Positions 8,603 to 18,002 of a DNA stretch of 64,000 nucleotides are shown in pieces. The DNA lies in the NCBI RefSeq assembly GCF_002499975.2, contig NZ_CP052766.1, positions 2,666,001 through 2,730,000 of the forward strand, read 5' to 3'. The notes beneath the pieces are model-generated. The model saw only the letters and a list, made by a program, of their open reading frames with translations. It did not search any database and had not been told where the DNA came from. The stretch is from Alteromonas pelagimontana (GTDB lineage: Bacteria > Pseudomonadota > Gammaproteobacteria > Enterobacterales > Alteromonadaceae). The position numbers were made by a program, and so were the translations under genes. Every line of letters begins with the position of its first letter. The stretch's first letter is position 1.

Positions 8603-9289
8603 ATGTTAGCAAAAGAAGCCGTTGTTGTGCGTGGCGCACTTGATCCTGCTATTTCTAAAGAAGCGTTACTGGTCAGGCATGCTCTGGAAGCTAAAGGCTT
8701 AGAAACGCCAATGATTAATACAGGCTTGTCTGATGAAGATAAGCGTTCTCGCATTGAAGCGGCAATGAGCGACATCATGGACACGTTGGGGCTGGATAGA
8801 CGTGACGATAGTCTGTCTGACACGCCTAAACGTATTGCGAAAATGTATGTGGACGAAATTTTCTCTGGATTAGATTATCGGAAATTCCCTAAAATCACCC
8901 AGATCGAAAATAAAATGCAGTTAGATCAGCCTGTGCAGGTGTCAGATATCAGTCTTGTCAGTACCTGCGAACATCATTTTGTGACTATTGACGGAACTGC
9001 CTCTGTTTCCTATATCCCCAAACATACGGTTCTAGGCTTATCGAAAATTAATCGCCTGGTAGGTTTTTTTGCGCAACGGCCACAGGTGCAGGAGAGACTG
9101 ACTCAGCAGGTGATGGTAGCTATTCAAACGTTAACGGGAAGCGATGATGTAGCAGTGAGTATTAATGCCACTCATTATTGCGTGAAAGCGCGCGGGATAA
9201 GAGATACCCATTCCTACACCAGAACGTCAGCATTAGGTGGGAAATTTACCACCGATGCCGATTTAAGAAGAGAGTTTTTTATGCGATAA
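8603..9289 (+). CDS. folE: GTP cyclohydrolase I, type IA
   Basis: FolE converts GTP to 7,8-dihydroneopterin triphosphate, the first step of tetrahydrofolate synthesis. The zinc and active-site motifs are complete: [12 protein letters not shown] and [31 protein letters not shown] has the usual form. At 228 residues it is slightly longer than E. coli FolE (222). The extra N-terminal residues ([12 protein letters not shown]) resemble the next stretch ([12 protein letters not shown]), as if the first helix were duplicated. A weak AACAGCA/TGCTGTT hairpin (9288-9316) follows. folK, a later enzyme of the same pathway, is at 56343-56849. Confidence 0.96.
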   Translation: MLAKEAVVVRGALDPAISKEALLVRHALEAKGLETPMINTGLSDEDKRSRIEAAMSDIMDTLGLDRRDDSLSDTPKRIAKMYVDEIFSGLDYRKFPKITQIENKMQLDQPVQVSDISLVSTCEHHFVTIDGTASVSYIPKHTVLGLSKINRLVGFFAQRPQVQERLTQQVMVAIQTLTGSDDVAVSINATHYCVKARGIRDTHSYTRTSALGGKFTTDADLRREFFMR

Positions 9290-9353
9290 CAGCAAAAGCG
9301 TATTTCGTGTGCTGTTTCACCCATAAGTATCGGATAGAAAAGATGCGCGCCGG

Positions 9354-9563
9354 TTAACTTATTGCGTTATCTGGCGCAGCAACAGAAACAACCAGATTAA
9401 TCTGATCTCCAATCCCATCTGCGGGCACGATTTCCAGATTGGCCCCACATTCACTACATTTTGTGTATTGCTCTTTATACATATTCCGAATGCAGTCATG
9501 TTCAATTTCATTTATATGATTGCAATGCGGGCACATGTATTCATGTTGCTCATTCGCATTCAT
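9354..9563 (-). CDS. Small zinc-ribbon protein of unknown function
   Basis: This 69-residue protein has two CxxC pairs (CPHC and CSEC), typical of a zinc ribbon. It resembles the CPxCG-type cysteine-rich small proteins but is not a clear member. I choose the ATG at 9563 because AGGAAA lies at the correct distance before it; the frame is open further upstream from 9626 without a ribosome binding site. No neighbour suggests a role. Confidence 0.6.
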   Translation of the reverse strand: MNANEQHEYMCPHCNHINEIEHDCIRNMYKEQYTKCSECGANLEIVPADGIGDQINLVVSVAAPDNAIS

Positions 9564-10203
9564 GATGTTTCCTATGGTTAACGTGATCGCTATTACCAAT
9601 CCCTTGTAATCTACTAACGCGATCAATCCAATATTGCCATTTCCCTCACACAGAAAGCTTCTAACGAGCTATGGATAACGCCTGTGTCTCGGTCCGACCT
9701 AATAACTATAGCCGAGTTTCGAAAAATGAGTTTCTTATAAAAACTATTTAGCTAACGTTATACGGTTACAGGAAGAAAAAGTTTGGAGAAGTCGGACGAT
9801 TTAGTCCGAAACCTACCAAGGAAAGATTTTTAGGAGAGGACGCGAATAAGGTTAAGCTACGAGTTATCCTAACCTTTCTTCGGGCGCGACTTTTTTAGTC
9901 GTTTGAGCTGCGCCAATTGCGTTCGATTTTGCCCACTAAACCTTTACGAAACTGGCTTACCAAAAGTTGGAAAATTCTCGCGCTGAGAGAGCACATTTAA
10001 GATGGATTACTATTACTGCAAAGCAGCCATGATAATATGGACAAGTCTTGTCCATAAAGAAAGTGCGTGGCAGTATTCTCCTATTCTCAATATAGTGGCT
10101 GCGGACAAATGTCAGTTCTGTAATTATGAACCTCTTAGAGTTGATAACACATGTTTGCTAAAACTAATTTTGCTCCTGCTGGTAGCTTTCAAGGTTGGTA
10201 TAT
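9564..10203. other. Gene-poor region with hairpins and a dispersed repeat
   Basis: There is no convincing gene in about 640 bases; a 72-codon plus-strand frame at 10002-10220 has no family and overlaps the kinase start. The region contains a hairpin TCGGAC/GTCCGA (about 9792-9809), an AAGGTTA/TAACCTT hairpin (about 9850-9880), and the repeat copy at 9905-10000 that recurs after tuf. Confidence 0.5.
9905..10000 (+). repeat. Dispersed intergenic repeat, copy A
   Basis: About 95 bases are closely similar (roughly 85 percent by eye, with one-base indels) to 40323-40420 in the same orientation. Shared blocks include GCTGCGCCAAT, CCCACTAAACCTT, GAAACTGGCTT, CAAAAGTTG, TTCTCGCGCTGAG and GAGCAC. It lies between genes and has no open frame shared by both copies. 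It may be a scar of a mobile element or a family of non-coding repeats. Confidence 0.75.
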
Positions 10204-11097
10204 ATGGCGTTAACGGATGATTATTACGCTGTGGTAGAAGCTGGTGGCACTAAATTTATCTGCGCCATTATAGATAAAGACAGAAATATTCATGCTCAAG
10301 TCAGAATTGCCACTACGTCACCTGATGAAACGCTGGCACGGGTTATTGATTTCTTCCAGACGCATATCGCTGCTGGTTATATCTTCAAGCGATTGGGTAT
10401 TGCCAGTTTTGGGCCGTTGGACTTAAACCGAACGTCTGCCACTTTCGGCAGTATTACAAAAACGCCGAAATCGAGCTGGATTAATACACCCCTGGCAAGA
10501 CGTCTGAGCCAGGCGTTGGCCTGTCAGGTAGCCGTTGATACAGATGTAAATGCCGCGGCACTGGCTGAATATAAGTGGGGAGCGGCGCAGGGAGCGTCAG
10601 TAGCAATATATATCACTGTGGGAACCGGCGTAGGCGGCGGTGTGGTTATTGACGGGAAGCCGCTTCACGGTGTGGTTCACCCCGAAATTGGGCATATGCT
10701 TGTCGTTGCTCCAGCAGGACAAAAAGGAATCTGTCCGTTTCATCAAGACTGTGTTGAGGGACTGGCTTCGGGGCCGGCATTGGAAAAAATCTGGGGGCAG
10801 CCTTCCGACACCTTGCCAGATGATCATGAGGGGTGGGGGAGTCTGGCAGATGTTATGGCACAGATGTGCCATAACCTGATGGTATGCTACAGCGCGCAAA
10901 AAATCATAATCGGCGGCGGGGTTATGCAAAGAACTGGGCTGATCGAAAAAATTATAGTGAAATGCGAGCGTTCACTGCACGAATACATAATGTTTCCAGA
11001 TAATTTATCGTTAGCCAATATAATTTGCGCGCCAGGTCTGGGAACATATTCCGGTTTGTTAGGCGCGTTAGCGTTGATAGATCATCAATCGGCTTAA
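10204..11097 (+). CDS. ROK-family sugar kinase, fructokinase-like
   Basis: This 297-residue ROK kinase phosphorylates a hexose with ATP, probably fructose. The N-terminal phosphate loop is VVEAGGTKFICAI, the GTGVGGGVVIDG loop follows, and the zinc/ROK signature EIGHMLVVAPAGQKG continues to ICPFHQDCVEGLASGPAL. The AGGTKF form with this H-C-H-C zinc site is typical of Bacillus-type fructokinases. The ATG at 10204 has AAGG nine bases upstream; the earlier TTG at 10195 is less likely. No sugar transporter lies nearby, so the physiological substrate is uncertain. Confidence 0.88.
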   Translation: MALTDDYYAVVEAGGTKFICAIIDKDRNIHAQVRIATTSPDETLARVIDFFQTHIAAGYIFKRLGIASFGPLDLNRTSATFGSITKTPKSSWINTPLARRLSQALACQVAVDTDVNAAALAEYKWGAAQGASVAIYITVGTGVGGGVVIDGKPLHGVVHPEIGHMLVVAPAGQKGICPFHQDCVEGLASGPALEKIWGQPSDTLPDDHEGWGSLADVMAQMCHNLMVCYSAQKIIIGGGVMQRTGLIEKIIVKCERSLHEYIMFPDNLSLANIICAPGLGTYSGLLGALALIDHQSA

Positions 11098-11128
11098 CGC
11101 GCGACCAAATTGACGGTTAACTCTCCAT

Positions 11129-11530
11129 TTACGCTGGATGCGTTTGGTGCATCTCGTAAAGCTCCAGCGGCAATCCATCAGGATCGGCAAAAAAGGTAAA
11201 TTTTTTGCCAGTGTAAGGATCTATGCGAACGGCTTCACATTCCACCCGGTGCGACTTTAACCTTTCTATGACACTCTCAATATTCCTTACCCGAAACGCC
11301 AAATGGCGTAAGCCTTGAGCTTCGGGACGGGATAAACGAGGAGGACTGCCGGGAAACGAAAATAATTCGATTTGCGTTCCATCGGGTAAGCCAAGGTCGC
11401 ACTTAAAGGATTCCCGCGCTTCCCGGTAATTTTCAGCAATAAGCTGGAAACCCAGTATTTCGGTATAAAAGTGCTTTGACTGAGGGTAATCTTTGCAAAT
11501 TATTGCGACATGGTGAATGCCTTCAAGCAT
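11129..11530 (-). CDS. gloA2: VOC-family glyoxalase-like protein, GloA2/YaeR type
   Basis: This 133-residue vicinal-oxygen-chelate protein closely follows E. coli YaeR (GloA2) throughout: HHVAIICKDY, FYTEILGF, YREARESFKCDL, IELFSFP, RPEAQGLRHLAF, VRIDPYTGKKFTFF, DPDGLPLELYE. Metal-ligand positions (H6/H7, E, H, E) are retained. The gene starts 9 bases after the aldo/keto reductase stop, so the two are co-transcribed, perhaps for carbonyl detoxification. The true substrate of this family is not settled. Confidence 0.88.
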   Translation of the reverse strand: MLEGIHHVAIICKDYPQSKHFYTEILGFQLIAENYREARESFKCDLGLPDGTQIELFSFPGSPPRLSRPEAQGLRHLAFRVRNIESVIERLKSHRVECEAVRIDPYTGKKFTFFADPDGLPLELYEMHQTHPA

Positions 11531-11539
11531 GCAATTCTC

Positions 11540-12493
11540 CTAAGGTAATTCCTGGCCTCTGGCGGTTTCCAGCAGCGCATACCAGTGCCCTCGTTCGAGG
11601 ATAAGATCTTTAACTTGTGCGCAGGCTTCTATACGTTTCACATTAGTTGTTCCAATAACGGGTTGAATGCCAGCAGGATGGCGAGTCAACCAACCCAGTA
11701 CAATAGCTTCCTTAGAAACACCATAATCTGCGGCCAGCTTGCTCACCAAAGCGGCAGTGGCGTTGGCTGCTTCATCTTCTGTCGCCGCACCAGTGTACTT
11801 GCCTTGCGCCAGACTTCCCCAAGCCTGAAGTTGCACGCCATGCTGCATACAATATTCAAGAGTACCAGGCGCATAGCCACTATCGCGATTGTACACACTG
11901 CCAGTGGTGATGCCGTCTTCCACCCAGTCACGAAACCCTAAGCTCATTTCGAGTTGATTAGCAACAATAGGAGTATTCAACGCGCTTTGCAAAAATTGGA
12001 TTTGCTGGCTGTGCATATTCGAAACACCAACGTGCTTAATTTTGCCGGCTTGAATCAGTGACATCAGCACATCGGCAACTTCTTCCAGCTCCATTAACGG
12101 ATCCGGTCGATGAAGTAAAAGTATATCCAGACATTCAATATTAAGACGCGAAAGACTTCCTTCGACACTTTGTTGTATCCAGTCAGCTGAGAAATCGTAG
12201 CGCTTTGGTCCTTTCTCATCTTCAAAGCGTATTGCACATTTAGACTGGATGATCATCTTATCGCGTAGGGAGGGAGCATCTGCTAATACCTTCCCAAACG
12301 CCGTTTCAGCCTTATTGAACGTATAAATATCTGCATGATCGAAAACATTGATACCCAAACCCAGCGCCTTCTCGATTATGGCTTGGGCTTGCTTTATCTC
12401 TGCTTGTGTAACAGGGTTTTGGTCCCATTTTCCGCCGAGCCCCATGCAACCATAGATTAACCGGCTGGCGTGAGGAAAGTATTTATTTAACAT
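11540..12493 (-). CDS. Aldo/keto reductase, YdhF type
   Basis: This 317-residue (alpha/beta)8 NADPH-dependent oxidoreductase resembles E. coli YdhF. The catalytic set is visible as D and Y in FDHADIYTFNKAE, K in IIQSKCAIRFE, and H in ILLLHRPDPLME. The C-terminal cofactor region includes PVIGTTNVKRIEA. It is the first gene of a pair with the glyoxalase-like gene. The substrate is unknown, and no signal peptide is present, so it should be cytoplasmic. Confidence 0.92.
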   Translation of the reverse strand: MLNKYFPHASRLIYGCMGLGGKWDQNPVTQAEIKQAQAIIEKALGLGINVFDHADIYTFNKAETAFGKVLADAPSLRDKMIIQSKCAIRFEDEKGPKRYDFSADWIQQSVEGSLSRLNIECLDILLLHRPDPLMELEEVADVLMSLIQAGKIKHVGVSNMHSQQIQFLQSALNTPIVANQLEMSLGFRDWVEDGITTGSVYNRDSGYAPGTLEYCMQHGVQLQAWGSLAQGKYTGAATEDEAANATAALVSKLAADYGVSKEAIVLGWLTRHPAGIQPVIGTTNVKRIEACAQVKDLILERGHWYALLETARGQELP

Positions 12494-12690
12494 ACGAGTA
12501 TTTAACCTGAAACTAAATATAAAACAAAATCCAAGCCTATCATGGACCTAAAATTTTCTGCAGTATTTCTAACAGTTTTAAACAAGAGTCTCGCATTTCT
12601 ACTATTGGGTGCACCGAGAGCAAACGACTTATGGTGGCTGAGATTCACCAGCAGAATCTTAATATTTAAAAATGTGCGAAGGAGTCAGTT

Positions 12691-13257
12691 GTGAAAAGTT
12701 TTCCGTTTGTAAGTGTGTTTATTGCTGTTTGTTGCCTTATCATGCTCTCTTGTACGGGAAAGCCAGAACAAGTTACACCGGTCAGCCCGTTTAATATCAA
12801 AAAGTATCTGGGGAAATGGTATGAAATTGCTCGATTTCCCCATAGTTTTGAAGAAGGCTTAAGCCATGTTACCGCCACCTATTCAGTGCGAAAAGATGGT
12901 GGCATTGATGTACTAAACAAGGGCTTTAACGATGATGCCCAAAAGTGGGAAGAAGCAAAGGGTGAAGCGTACTTTGTCGAAGATGAAAACACCGGTTATT
13001 TAAAGGTTTCCTTTTTTGGCCCTTTTTATGCCAGCTATATTATCGTTGCGCTTGATCAAGCGGATTATCAATATGCCTTGGTAACGGGCCCCGATAAGGA
13101 ATATCTATGGGTGCTTTCCCGTACGCCTGAACTGGATGAAAAGATTGTAGATAAACTGTTGAAAAAGGCTCAAAGCCTTGGCTATGACTTAGGCAAAATA
13201 ATCTATGTGGACCAATCTGCAATGCCGTCCGCTATGCAAGATAAACCTAACGCCTAA
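12691..13257 (+). CDS. blc: Outer-membrane lipocalin lipoprotein
   Basis: This 188-residue bacterial lipocalin has the hallmark YLGKWYEIARFPHSFE near the mature N-terminus, then VTATYSVRKDGGIDVLNKGF, YLKVSFFGPFYASYIIVAL and the YLWVLSRTP motif. Residues 1-20 form a lipoprotein signal ending in IMLSC, so C21 should be lipidated; the box is slightly unusual at -3. The start is GTG with AAGGAG six or seven bases before it. It probably binds fatty acids or lysophospholipids at the outer membrane. Confidence 0.93.
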   Translation: MKSFPFVSVFIAVCCLIMLSCTGKPEQVTPVSPFNIKKYLGKWYEIARFPHSFEEGLSHVTATYSVRKDGGIDVLNKGFNDDAQKWEEAKGEAYFVEDENTGYLKVSFFGPFYASYIIVALDQADYQYALVTGPDKEYLWVLSRTPELDEKIVDKLLKKAQSLGYDLGKIIYVDQSAMPSAMQDKPNA

Positions 13258-13305
13258 ACCCGTGATACAATTTATTCTTCTGATAATGAGATGACAGGAT
13301 GAATT

Positions 13306-13869
13306 GTGTTAGAAGAAAGAGTCATGGCGCGTGCGGGTGGGGCGTGTGAACTGTGTGGCAGTGCTAATGATTTAGCTGTTTATCTGGTGCCTTCCTCACC
13401 CTCCGAGGATTCAGATACTGCCATTCTGGCTTGTGGTGACTGTCGAAGCCAGTTAAATAATGAAACTGAAATTGACATGAACCATTGGCGGTGTTTAAAC
13501 GATGCTATGTGGTCTCAAGTCCCGGCAGTGCAGGTTGTATCCTGGCGAATGCTGCACAAACTAAGTGGTGAAACCTGGGCACAGGATTTGCTGGATATGA
13601 TGTATCTTGACGACGCCACCAGACAGTGGGCGGAAGCGGGAACTGCTAATCTGGACTGTGAGCCGACGCTGGACGTTAATGGAACATCACTCATGCCAGG
13701 AGATAACGTACATCTGATTAAAGATCTCAATGTTAAAGGTGCCAACTTTACCGCAAAGCGCGGAACGGTGGTGCGAAACATCAGCTTGAGTGATAATCCG
13801 GCGCACATTGAAGGAAAAGTAAACGGTACCCGCATCGTTATTATTGCTGCGTATACCAAGAAATCCTGA
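13306..13869 (+). CDS. PhnA/YjdM-like zinc-ribbon protein
   Basis: This 187-residue protein has an N-terminal zinc ribbon (CELCG near 14-18, CGDC near 43-46). The C-terminal small beta-barrel PhnA domain reads LMPGDNVHLIKDLNVKGANFTAKRG split over two strands, then VNGTRIVIIAAYTKKS. Despite the name, PhnA-domain proteins are not shown to hydrolyse phosphonates in most bacteria. Start is GTG after AGGATGAATT. It lies 48 bases after blc and may share its transcript. Confidence 0.88.
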   Translation: MLEERVMARAGGACELCGSANDLAVYLVPSSPSEDSDTAILACGDCRSQLNNETEIDMNHWRCLNDAMWSQVPAVQVVSWRMLHKLSGETWAQDLLDMMYLDDATRQWAEAGTANLDCEPTLDVNGTSLMPGDNVHLIKDLNVKGANFTAKRGTVVRNISLSDNPAHIEGKVNGTRIVIIAAYTKKS

Positions 13870-13988
13870 CGCGTTGCCTCAACAGGACAAAGCTGAAAAG
13901 GACAGAAGACCTCCCATGTTTAGTGCGGGGTCTTTCGATTTGAGGCATAATAACGCCGTTTTCAACGCAAGCGAAAGGGCGAATATTC

Positions 13989-15032
13989 ATGCAAAAAATC
14001 ACACTGCGTACTCCAGACGATTGGCATCTGCATTTCAGAGATGATGACATGCTCGCAGAAACAGTGCCCGCAACTGCGCGGTGCTTTGCTCGCGCTATTG
14101 TCATGCCGAATCTGGTACCGCCTGTAACCACAGCTTCGCTGGCGATGGAATATAAAGCTCGAATTCTTGCAGCTCGACCTGTTAACAGCACCTTTGAACC
14201 GCTTATGACACTGTATCTGACGAATCAGACTTCTCCTGATATGGTTCGCGAAGCCAAACAAGCCGGTGTGGTTGCGTGCAAGCTGTATCCAGCTGGCGCT
14301 ACCACGAATTCTGCGGCTGCGGTTACCGGTATAGAATCGCTTTACCCGGTGTTTGAAACCATGCAGGAAGTCGGCATGTTATTGTTGGTGCACGGGGAAG
14401 TGACAGAAAGCCATGTGGACATTTTCGATCGAGAAAAGATTTTCATCGATACTCATTTAGGCCCAATTACAGAAGCGTTCCCTGATCTCAAAGTGGTGTT
14501 TGAGCATATCACCACAGCTGAGGCAGCTGATTTTGTTAATGCTGCTTCTGCAAATGTCGCCGCCACTATTACGCCGCAACATTTACTTCTCAATCGTAAC
14601 GATTTACTGGTCGGGGGCGTGCGTCCGCATAATTATTGCTTACCTGTACTTAAGCGCAATTCTCATCAACAGGCGTTACGAGAAGTCGTGGCGAGCGCAT
14701 CGCCAAAATTTTTCCTGGGGACGGATTCTGCCCCACATGCAAGACATAAAAAAGAAAACGCGTGCGGGTGCGCAGGTTGCTATAGCGCCTGGAGCGCAAT
14801 CGAATTATATGCCGAAGTCTTCGATCAACTGGGTATACTTGACAGACTGGAAGGTTTCGCAAGTGACTTCGGAGCGAACTTTTACGGTCTACCTAAAAAT
14901 GAAGGAACCATTACGTTAGTGGAGCAACCTTGGCAGGTTCCTGAACTGGTAACACTGGCAGATGGTACGGAAATGGTGCCTTTTTATGCAGGAAAAACGT
15001 TGCGCTGGAAATTGGAAAGCGTGCTCAGCTAA
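13989..15032 (+). CDS. pyrC: Dihydroorotase
   Basis: This 347-residue type II dihydroorotase catalyses the third step of pyrimidine synthesis. Zinc ligands are visible in [10 protein letters not shown], the carbamylated lysine is in [13 protein letters not shown], further histidines are in LLVHGEVT and FEHITT, and the catalytic aspartate is in [15 protein letters not shown]. Length matches E. coli PyrC (348). The stop overlaps the next ATG (TAATG). The long hairpin typical of the E. coli pyrC start region was not checked in detail. Confidence 0.96.
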   Translation: MQKITLRTPDDWHLHFRDDDMLAETVPATARCFARAIVMPNLVPPVTTASLAMEYKARILAARPVNSTFEPLMTLYLTNQTSPDMVREAKQAGVVACKLYPAGATTNSAAAVTGIESLYPVFETMQEVGMLLLVHGEVTESHVDIFDREKIFIDTHLGPITEAFPDLKVVFEHITTAEAADFVNAASANVAATITPQHLLLNRNDLLVGGVRPHNYCLPVLKRNSHQQALREVVASASPKFFLGTDSAPHARHKKENACGCAGCYSAWSAIELYAEVFDQLGILDRLEGFASDFGANFYGLPKNEGTITLVEQPWQVPELVTLADGTEMVPFYAGKTLRWKLESVLS

Positions 15033-16588
15033 TGCGCTTCCTAACGGCCTTGATGCTTTTTTGCATGTTAGAAGCATTTTCTGGCAAAGGCCAGGCTGTA
15101 GAAGATACAATTGACGTAGTGAGTTCGCCGCTACCTGTTTTTGCTGAAGTGAACAGTAACGGCCAGTTGACCGGCTATTCGGTGGAGCTGGCCCGCGCGA
15201 TTTTGCAGCAGGCGGGCCTGCGCGGAGAATTTCGTGCGATGCCTTTGGCTCGCGTGTTGTTGCGGATGCAGAAACATCCCGCCACGCTAGCGACAGCCAT
15301 CGCGCGGACACCGGAACGAGAAGACAAATTTTACTGGATAACGGCAATTACCGCTAATCCAGCCACACTTTTTATCAAAGCATCGTCATCTTTAAACAGT
15401 CATAAGGAAATGGCGCTAAGCGATATAAAAACTGTGGCGGTGGTGCGCGACGACTTTCGAGAAGATATTTTAAAAGAAAACCGCGTTGAGAGCATTATGC
15501 GCGTTAGCACCTGGAAGCAGGGTGTTGAAGCAGTATTAAAAGAAAGGGTAGAAGGTCTATTTTTCTCACAAATGGGGCTGGCGTTAGTTTGTGAGAGAAG
15601 CCATCTTAACTGCCAATCTCTGGTGCCGGTGAATGTGCAGAAGGCGTCACTGAGCTATCTGGCGCTTCCAAAGACTGCGGAAAATCAAGCGTTAGCGACG
15701 CGCTTAATTGAAGCCGCTGCACAATACAAGCTGTCTACCGGTTTTCAGAAACTTGTTGCCGGGGCATTGCTCCAGCTAAAGCGTTTTGGTCTGGAAGTAT
15801 CTGAACGTGATGGCGTGCTTGAAATTATAGGACGTTATCAGGTACTTAAGAGTGAAGACTTATGGGTAATTGCCGACTTAGCCCCGTATTTTGCGGAACT
15901 GAATAGTCGTGGTGAAATAGAAGGTTACGCCGCTAGATTGGTACGCGAAATACTGGCTGAAGCGGATCTCCAGCAGGAGTTGCTTGCCGCGCCCTGGGAA
16001 AGAATTTTGCGTGAATCTAAAAATAAACCAAACGTATTGGCTTTCGCCGTGGCTCGAACAGCGGAAAGAGAAAACCTCTTTCACTGGATAACGCCGTTAA
16101 CTCAAAACATGCACGGCCTTTATGGGCAGGAAAATATTCGGTATAAGCGGTTGTCTGAAATTCCTAAAGAAAAACTGATTGCTGTCCTAAAGCAGGATTA
16201 TCGCAGCAAGCTGGTACAGGAAGCATGGCTGAAGCGACAAGAGTTTGAAAGCTGGAATGCAGCCACAGATGCTGTGCTAAAAGGGGCGGTGGATTATATT
16301 TTTGCTTCCGATGGCGCAGTACAATTTAGCTGCCAACAAATGGCAATCTTTTGTGCCAGTATTCAACTGGTAATGGATTTTAAACGAATCACTACTTATC
16401 TCGTAGTGTCCAAGCAAGGAACTAATCCGTTATTAGTGGAAAAATTACGTCAAGCTGCGGTAAAGGTTAAGCATTCCGACTCATATAAACAGTGGTCATC
16501 GGTATGGAGCCGTGACATGAACAACGAATTTGCGGTTCCACTTCATATTGAAAATGGTGTCGTTAAATTATGGAAATCTACAGAGTAA
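15032..16588 (+). CDS. Tandem periplasmic substrate-binding protein (two SBP_bac_3-like domains)
   Basis: A signal peptide (about 1-22) precedes two homologous periplasmic-binding-protein domains, roughly 26-250 and 275-505. The duplication is plain: PLPVFAEVNSNGQLTGYSVEL against LAPYFAELNSRGEIEGYAARL, ATAIARTPEREDKFYWIT against AFAVARTAERENLFHWIT. Each half resembles the amino-acid-binding-like proteins often found alone in Alteromonadales without transporter genes. It overlaps pyrC by one base and dbpA follows after 3 bases, so it is translated from the same message. No permease or ATPase lies nearby; it could be a solute sensor rather than a transporter part. Ligand unknown. Confidence 0.85.
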   Translation: MRFLTALMLFCMLEAFSGKGQAVEDTIDVVSSPLPVFAEVNSNGQLTGYSVELARAILQQAGLRGEFRAMPLARVLLRMQKHPATLATAIARTPEREDKFYWITAITANPATLFIKASSSLNSHKEMALSDIKTVAVVRDDFREDILKENRVESIMRVSTWKQGVEAVLKERVEGLFFSQMGLALVCERSHLNCQSLVPVNVQKASLSYLALPKTAENQALATRLIEAAAQYKLSTGFQKLVAGALLQLKRFGLEVSERDGVLEIIGRYQVLKSEDLWVIADLAPYFAELNSRGEIEGYAARLVREILAEADLQQELLAAPWERILRESKNKPNVLAFAVARTAERENLFHWITPLTQNMHGLYGQENIRYKRLSEIPKEKLIAVLKQDYRSKLVQEAWLKRQEFESWNAATDAVLKGAVDYIFASDGAVQFSCQQMAIFCASIQLVMDFKRITTYLVVSKQGTNPLLVEKLRQAAVKVKHSDSYKQWSSVWSRDMNNEFAVPLHIENGVVKLWKSTE

Positions 16589-16591
16589 ACC

Positions 16592-17971
16592 ATGACAGCA
16601 TTTTCAACATTAAGTATCAACAGCGCTATTCTTTCTTCGCTTGATCAGCAATCTTTAACCATGATGACGCCTGTTCAGTGTGCAACATTGCCAGACTCTC
16701 TGGCTGGCAAAGATATTCTGGCGCAAGCGCAAACAGGAAGCGGCAAGACAGTCGCTTTTGCAGTGGCAGCGCTCAATAAAATCGATCTTACCCGGCTGGA
16801 GCCACAGGTTTTAATTCTTTGCCCTACAAGAGAACTGGCAGACCAGGTTGCAGAGCAGATCCGGCGGGTAGGGCGGCAGATGCCAAACCTTAAAGTGGTG
16901 GCATTGTGCGGCGGCCAGTCTATTGGCCCTCAGATCAAGTCATTACAGTTTGGTTGTCATGTTATTGTCGGTACCCCCGGACGGTTGATGGATCACTTAG
17001 GTAAACGGCGGTTAGCTTTATCCTCCGTAAAATGGCGCGTGCTGGATGAAGCAGATCGCATGCTGGATATGGGATTCGCTGATGATGTTGCCGCGCTCTT
17101 CGGCCAAACTGATAAAAACGCCCAAACGTTGTTGTTCTCCGCCACCTATACATCCGAGATTGAAGCTTTAGCGAAAACCTATCTTTCCAATCCGGTGGTG
17201 TATAAGCAGGAAGCGCGGGCGGAAACCCAGCCTGATATTGAACAAATGGTTTATCGGGTGACGCCGGGTACGCGTAAGCTGGCGCTGAAGGCGGTGTTGA
17301 CTCACTATCAGCCGAAGAAGGCAATTGTGTTTTGTAACACTCGCCTTCAGGTGAACGAAGCTGTGCAGGACTTACAAGCGTCAGGATTTACTGCGGGCAT
17401 GCTTCAAGGCGAAATGACGCAGCCTCAACGCACTGAGGTGCTGGTTCAGTTTGCCAGTGACGCCTTGCCCGTGCTGGTAGCTACCGATGTGGCAGCGCGG
17501 GGGTTGGATATTGCCGATGTGGATTGTGTAATTAACTTTGCGGTAAGCGAAGAGCCGGAAGTTCATATCCACCGAATTGGCCGCACGGCACGCGCTGGTG
17601 CTTCTGGCAAAGCATTTACGTTGTGTAGCGAAGAAGAGCAGTCTTTTTTGCTAAAAATTCAGCTTCTAATGGGCAAGGATATTAACAGTGTAGGAGCTCA
17701 AAGTTTACGTTTTCATGCGAATCGCATAGTCGAACCTGAGTATGTATGTATTGCTGCGGGGGCTGGCAAAAAGCAGAAACTGCGCCCGGGGGACTTTTTA
17801 GGATCGTTGACGCAAGATGCACAAATTCCGGGTGATGATATAGGTAAAATTACGGTACAGAGCGCTCAAAGTTACATTGCAATAAAATTGCGAAGCGTGA
17901 AGCGGGCTATGCGCCATTTCAGGGAAGGAAAAATCAAAGGAAAACGTGTAAAGGCCCGTAAAGTTGAATAG
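16592..17971 (+). CDS. dbpA: ATP-dependent RNA helicase DbpA
   Basis: This 459-residue DEAD-box protein acts in 50S ribosome assembly. Motifs in order: TPVQ (Q motif), AQTGSGKT (46-53), PTREL, TPGR, DEAD (152-155), SAT (183-185), ATDVAARGLD and HRIGRTARAG. The C-terminal RNA-binding domain that recognises 23S rRNA hairpin 92 is present (KLRPGDFLGSLT, IPGDDIGKI, SYIAIK). It starts 3 bases after the binding-protein gene. Confidence 0.94.
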   Translation: MTAFSTLSINSAILSSLDQQSLTMMTPVQCATLPDSLAGKDILAQAQTGSGKTVAFAVAALNKIDLTRLEPQVLILCPTRELADQVAEQIRRVGRQMPNLKVVALCGGQSIGPQIKSLQFGCHVIVGTPGRLMDHLGKRRLALSSVKWRVLDEADRMLDMGFADDVAALFGQTDKNAQTLLFSATYTSEIEALAKTYLSNPVVYKQEARAETQPDIEQMVYRVTPGTRKLALKAVLTHYQPKKAIVFCNTRLQVNEAVQDLQASGFTAGMLQGEMTQPQRTEVLVQFASDALPVLVATDVAARGLDIADVDCVINFAVSEEPEVHIHRIGRTARAGASGKAFTLCSEEEQSFLLKIQLLMGKDINSVGAQSLRFHANRIVEPEYVCIAAGAGKKQKLRPGDFLGSLTQDAQIPGDDIGKITVQSAQSYIAIKLRSVKRAMRHFREGKIKGKRVKARKVE

Positions 17972-18002
17972 AAACGTTAGTCGCTGAAATTTAAGGAAGG
18001 CT

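Noticed and set aside
10002..10220. 72-codon plus-strand frame before the ROK kinase
   Set aside because: It covers repeat copy A's end and the kinase ribosome binding site, has no recognisable protein features and no good start signal.
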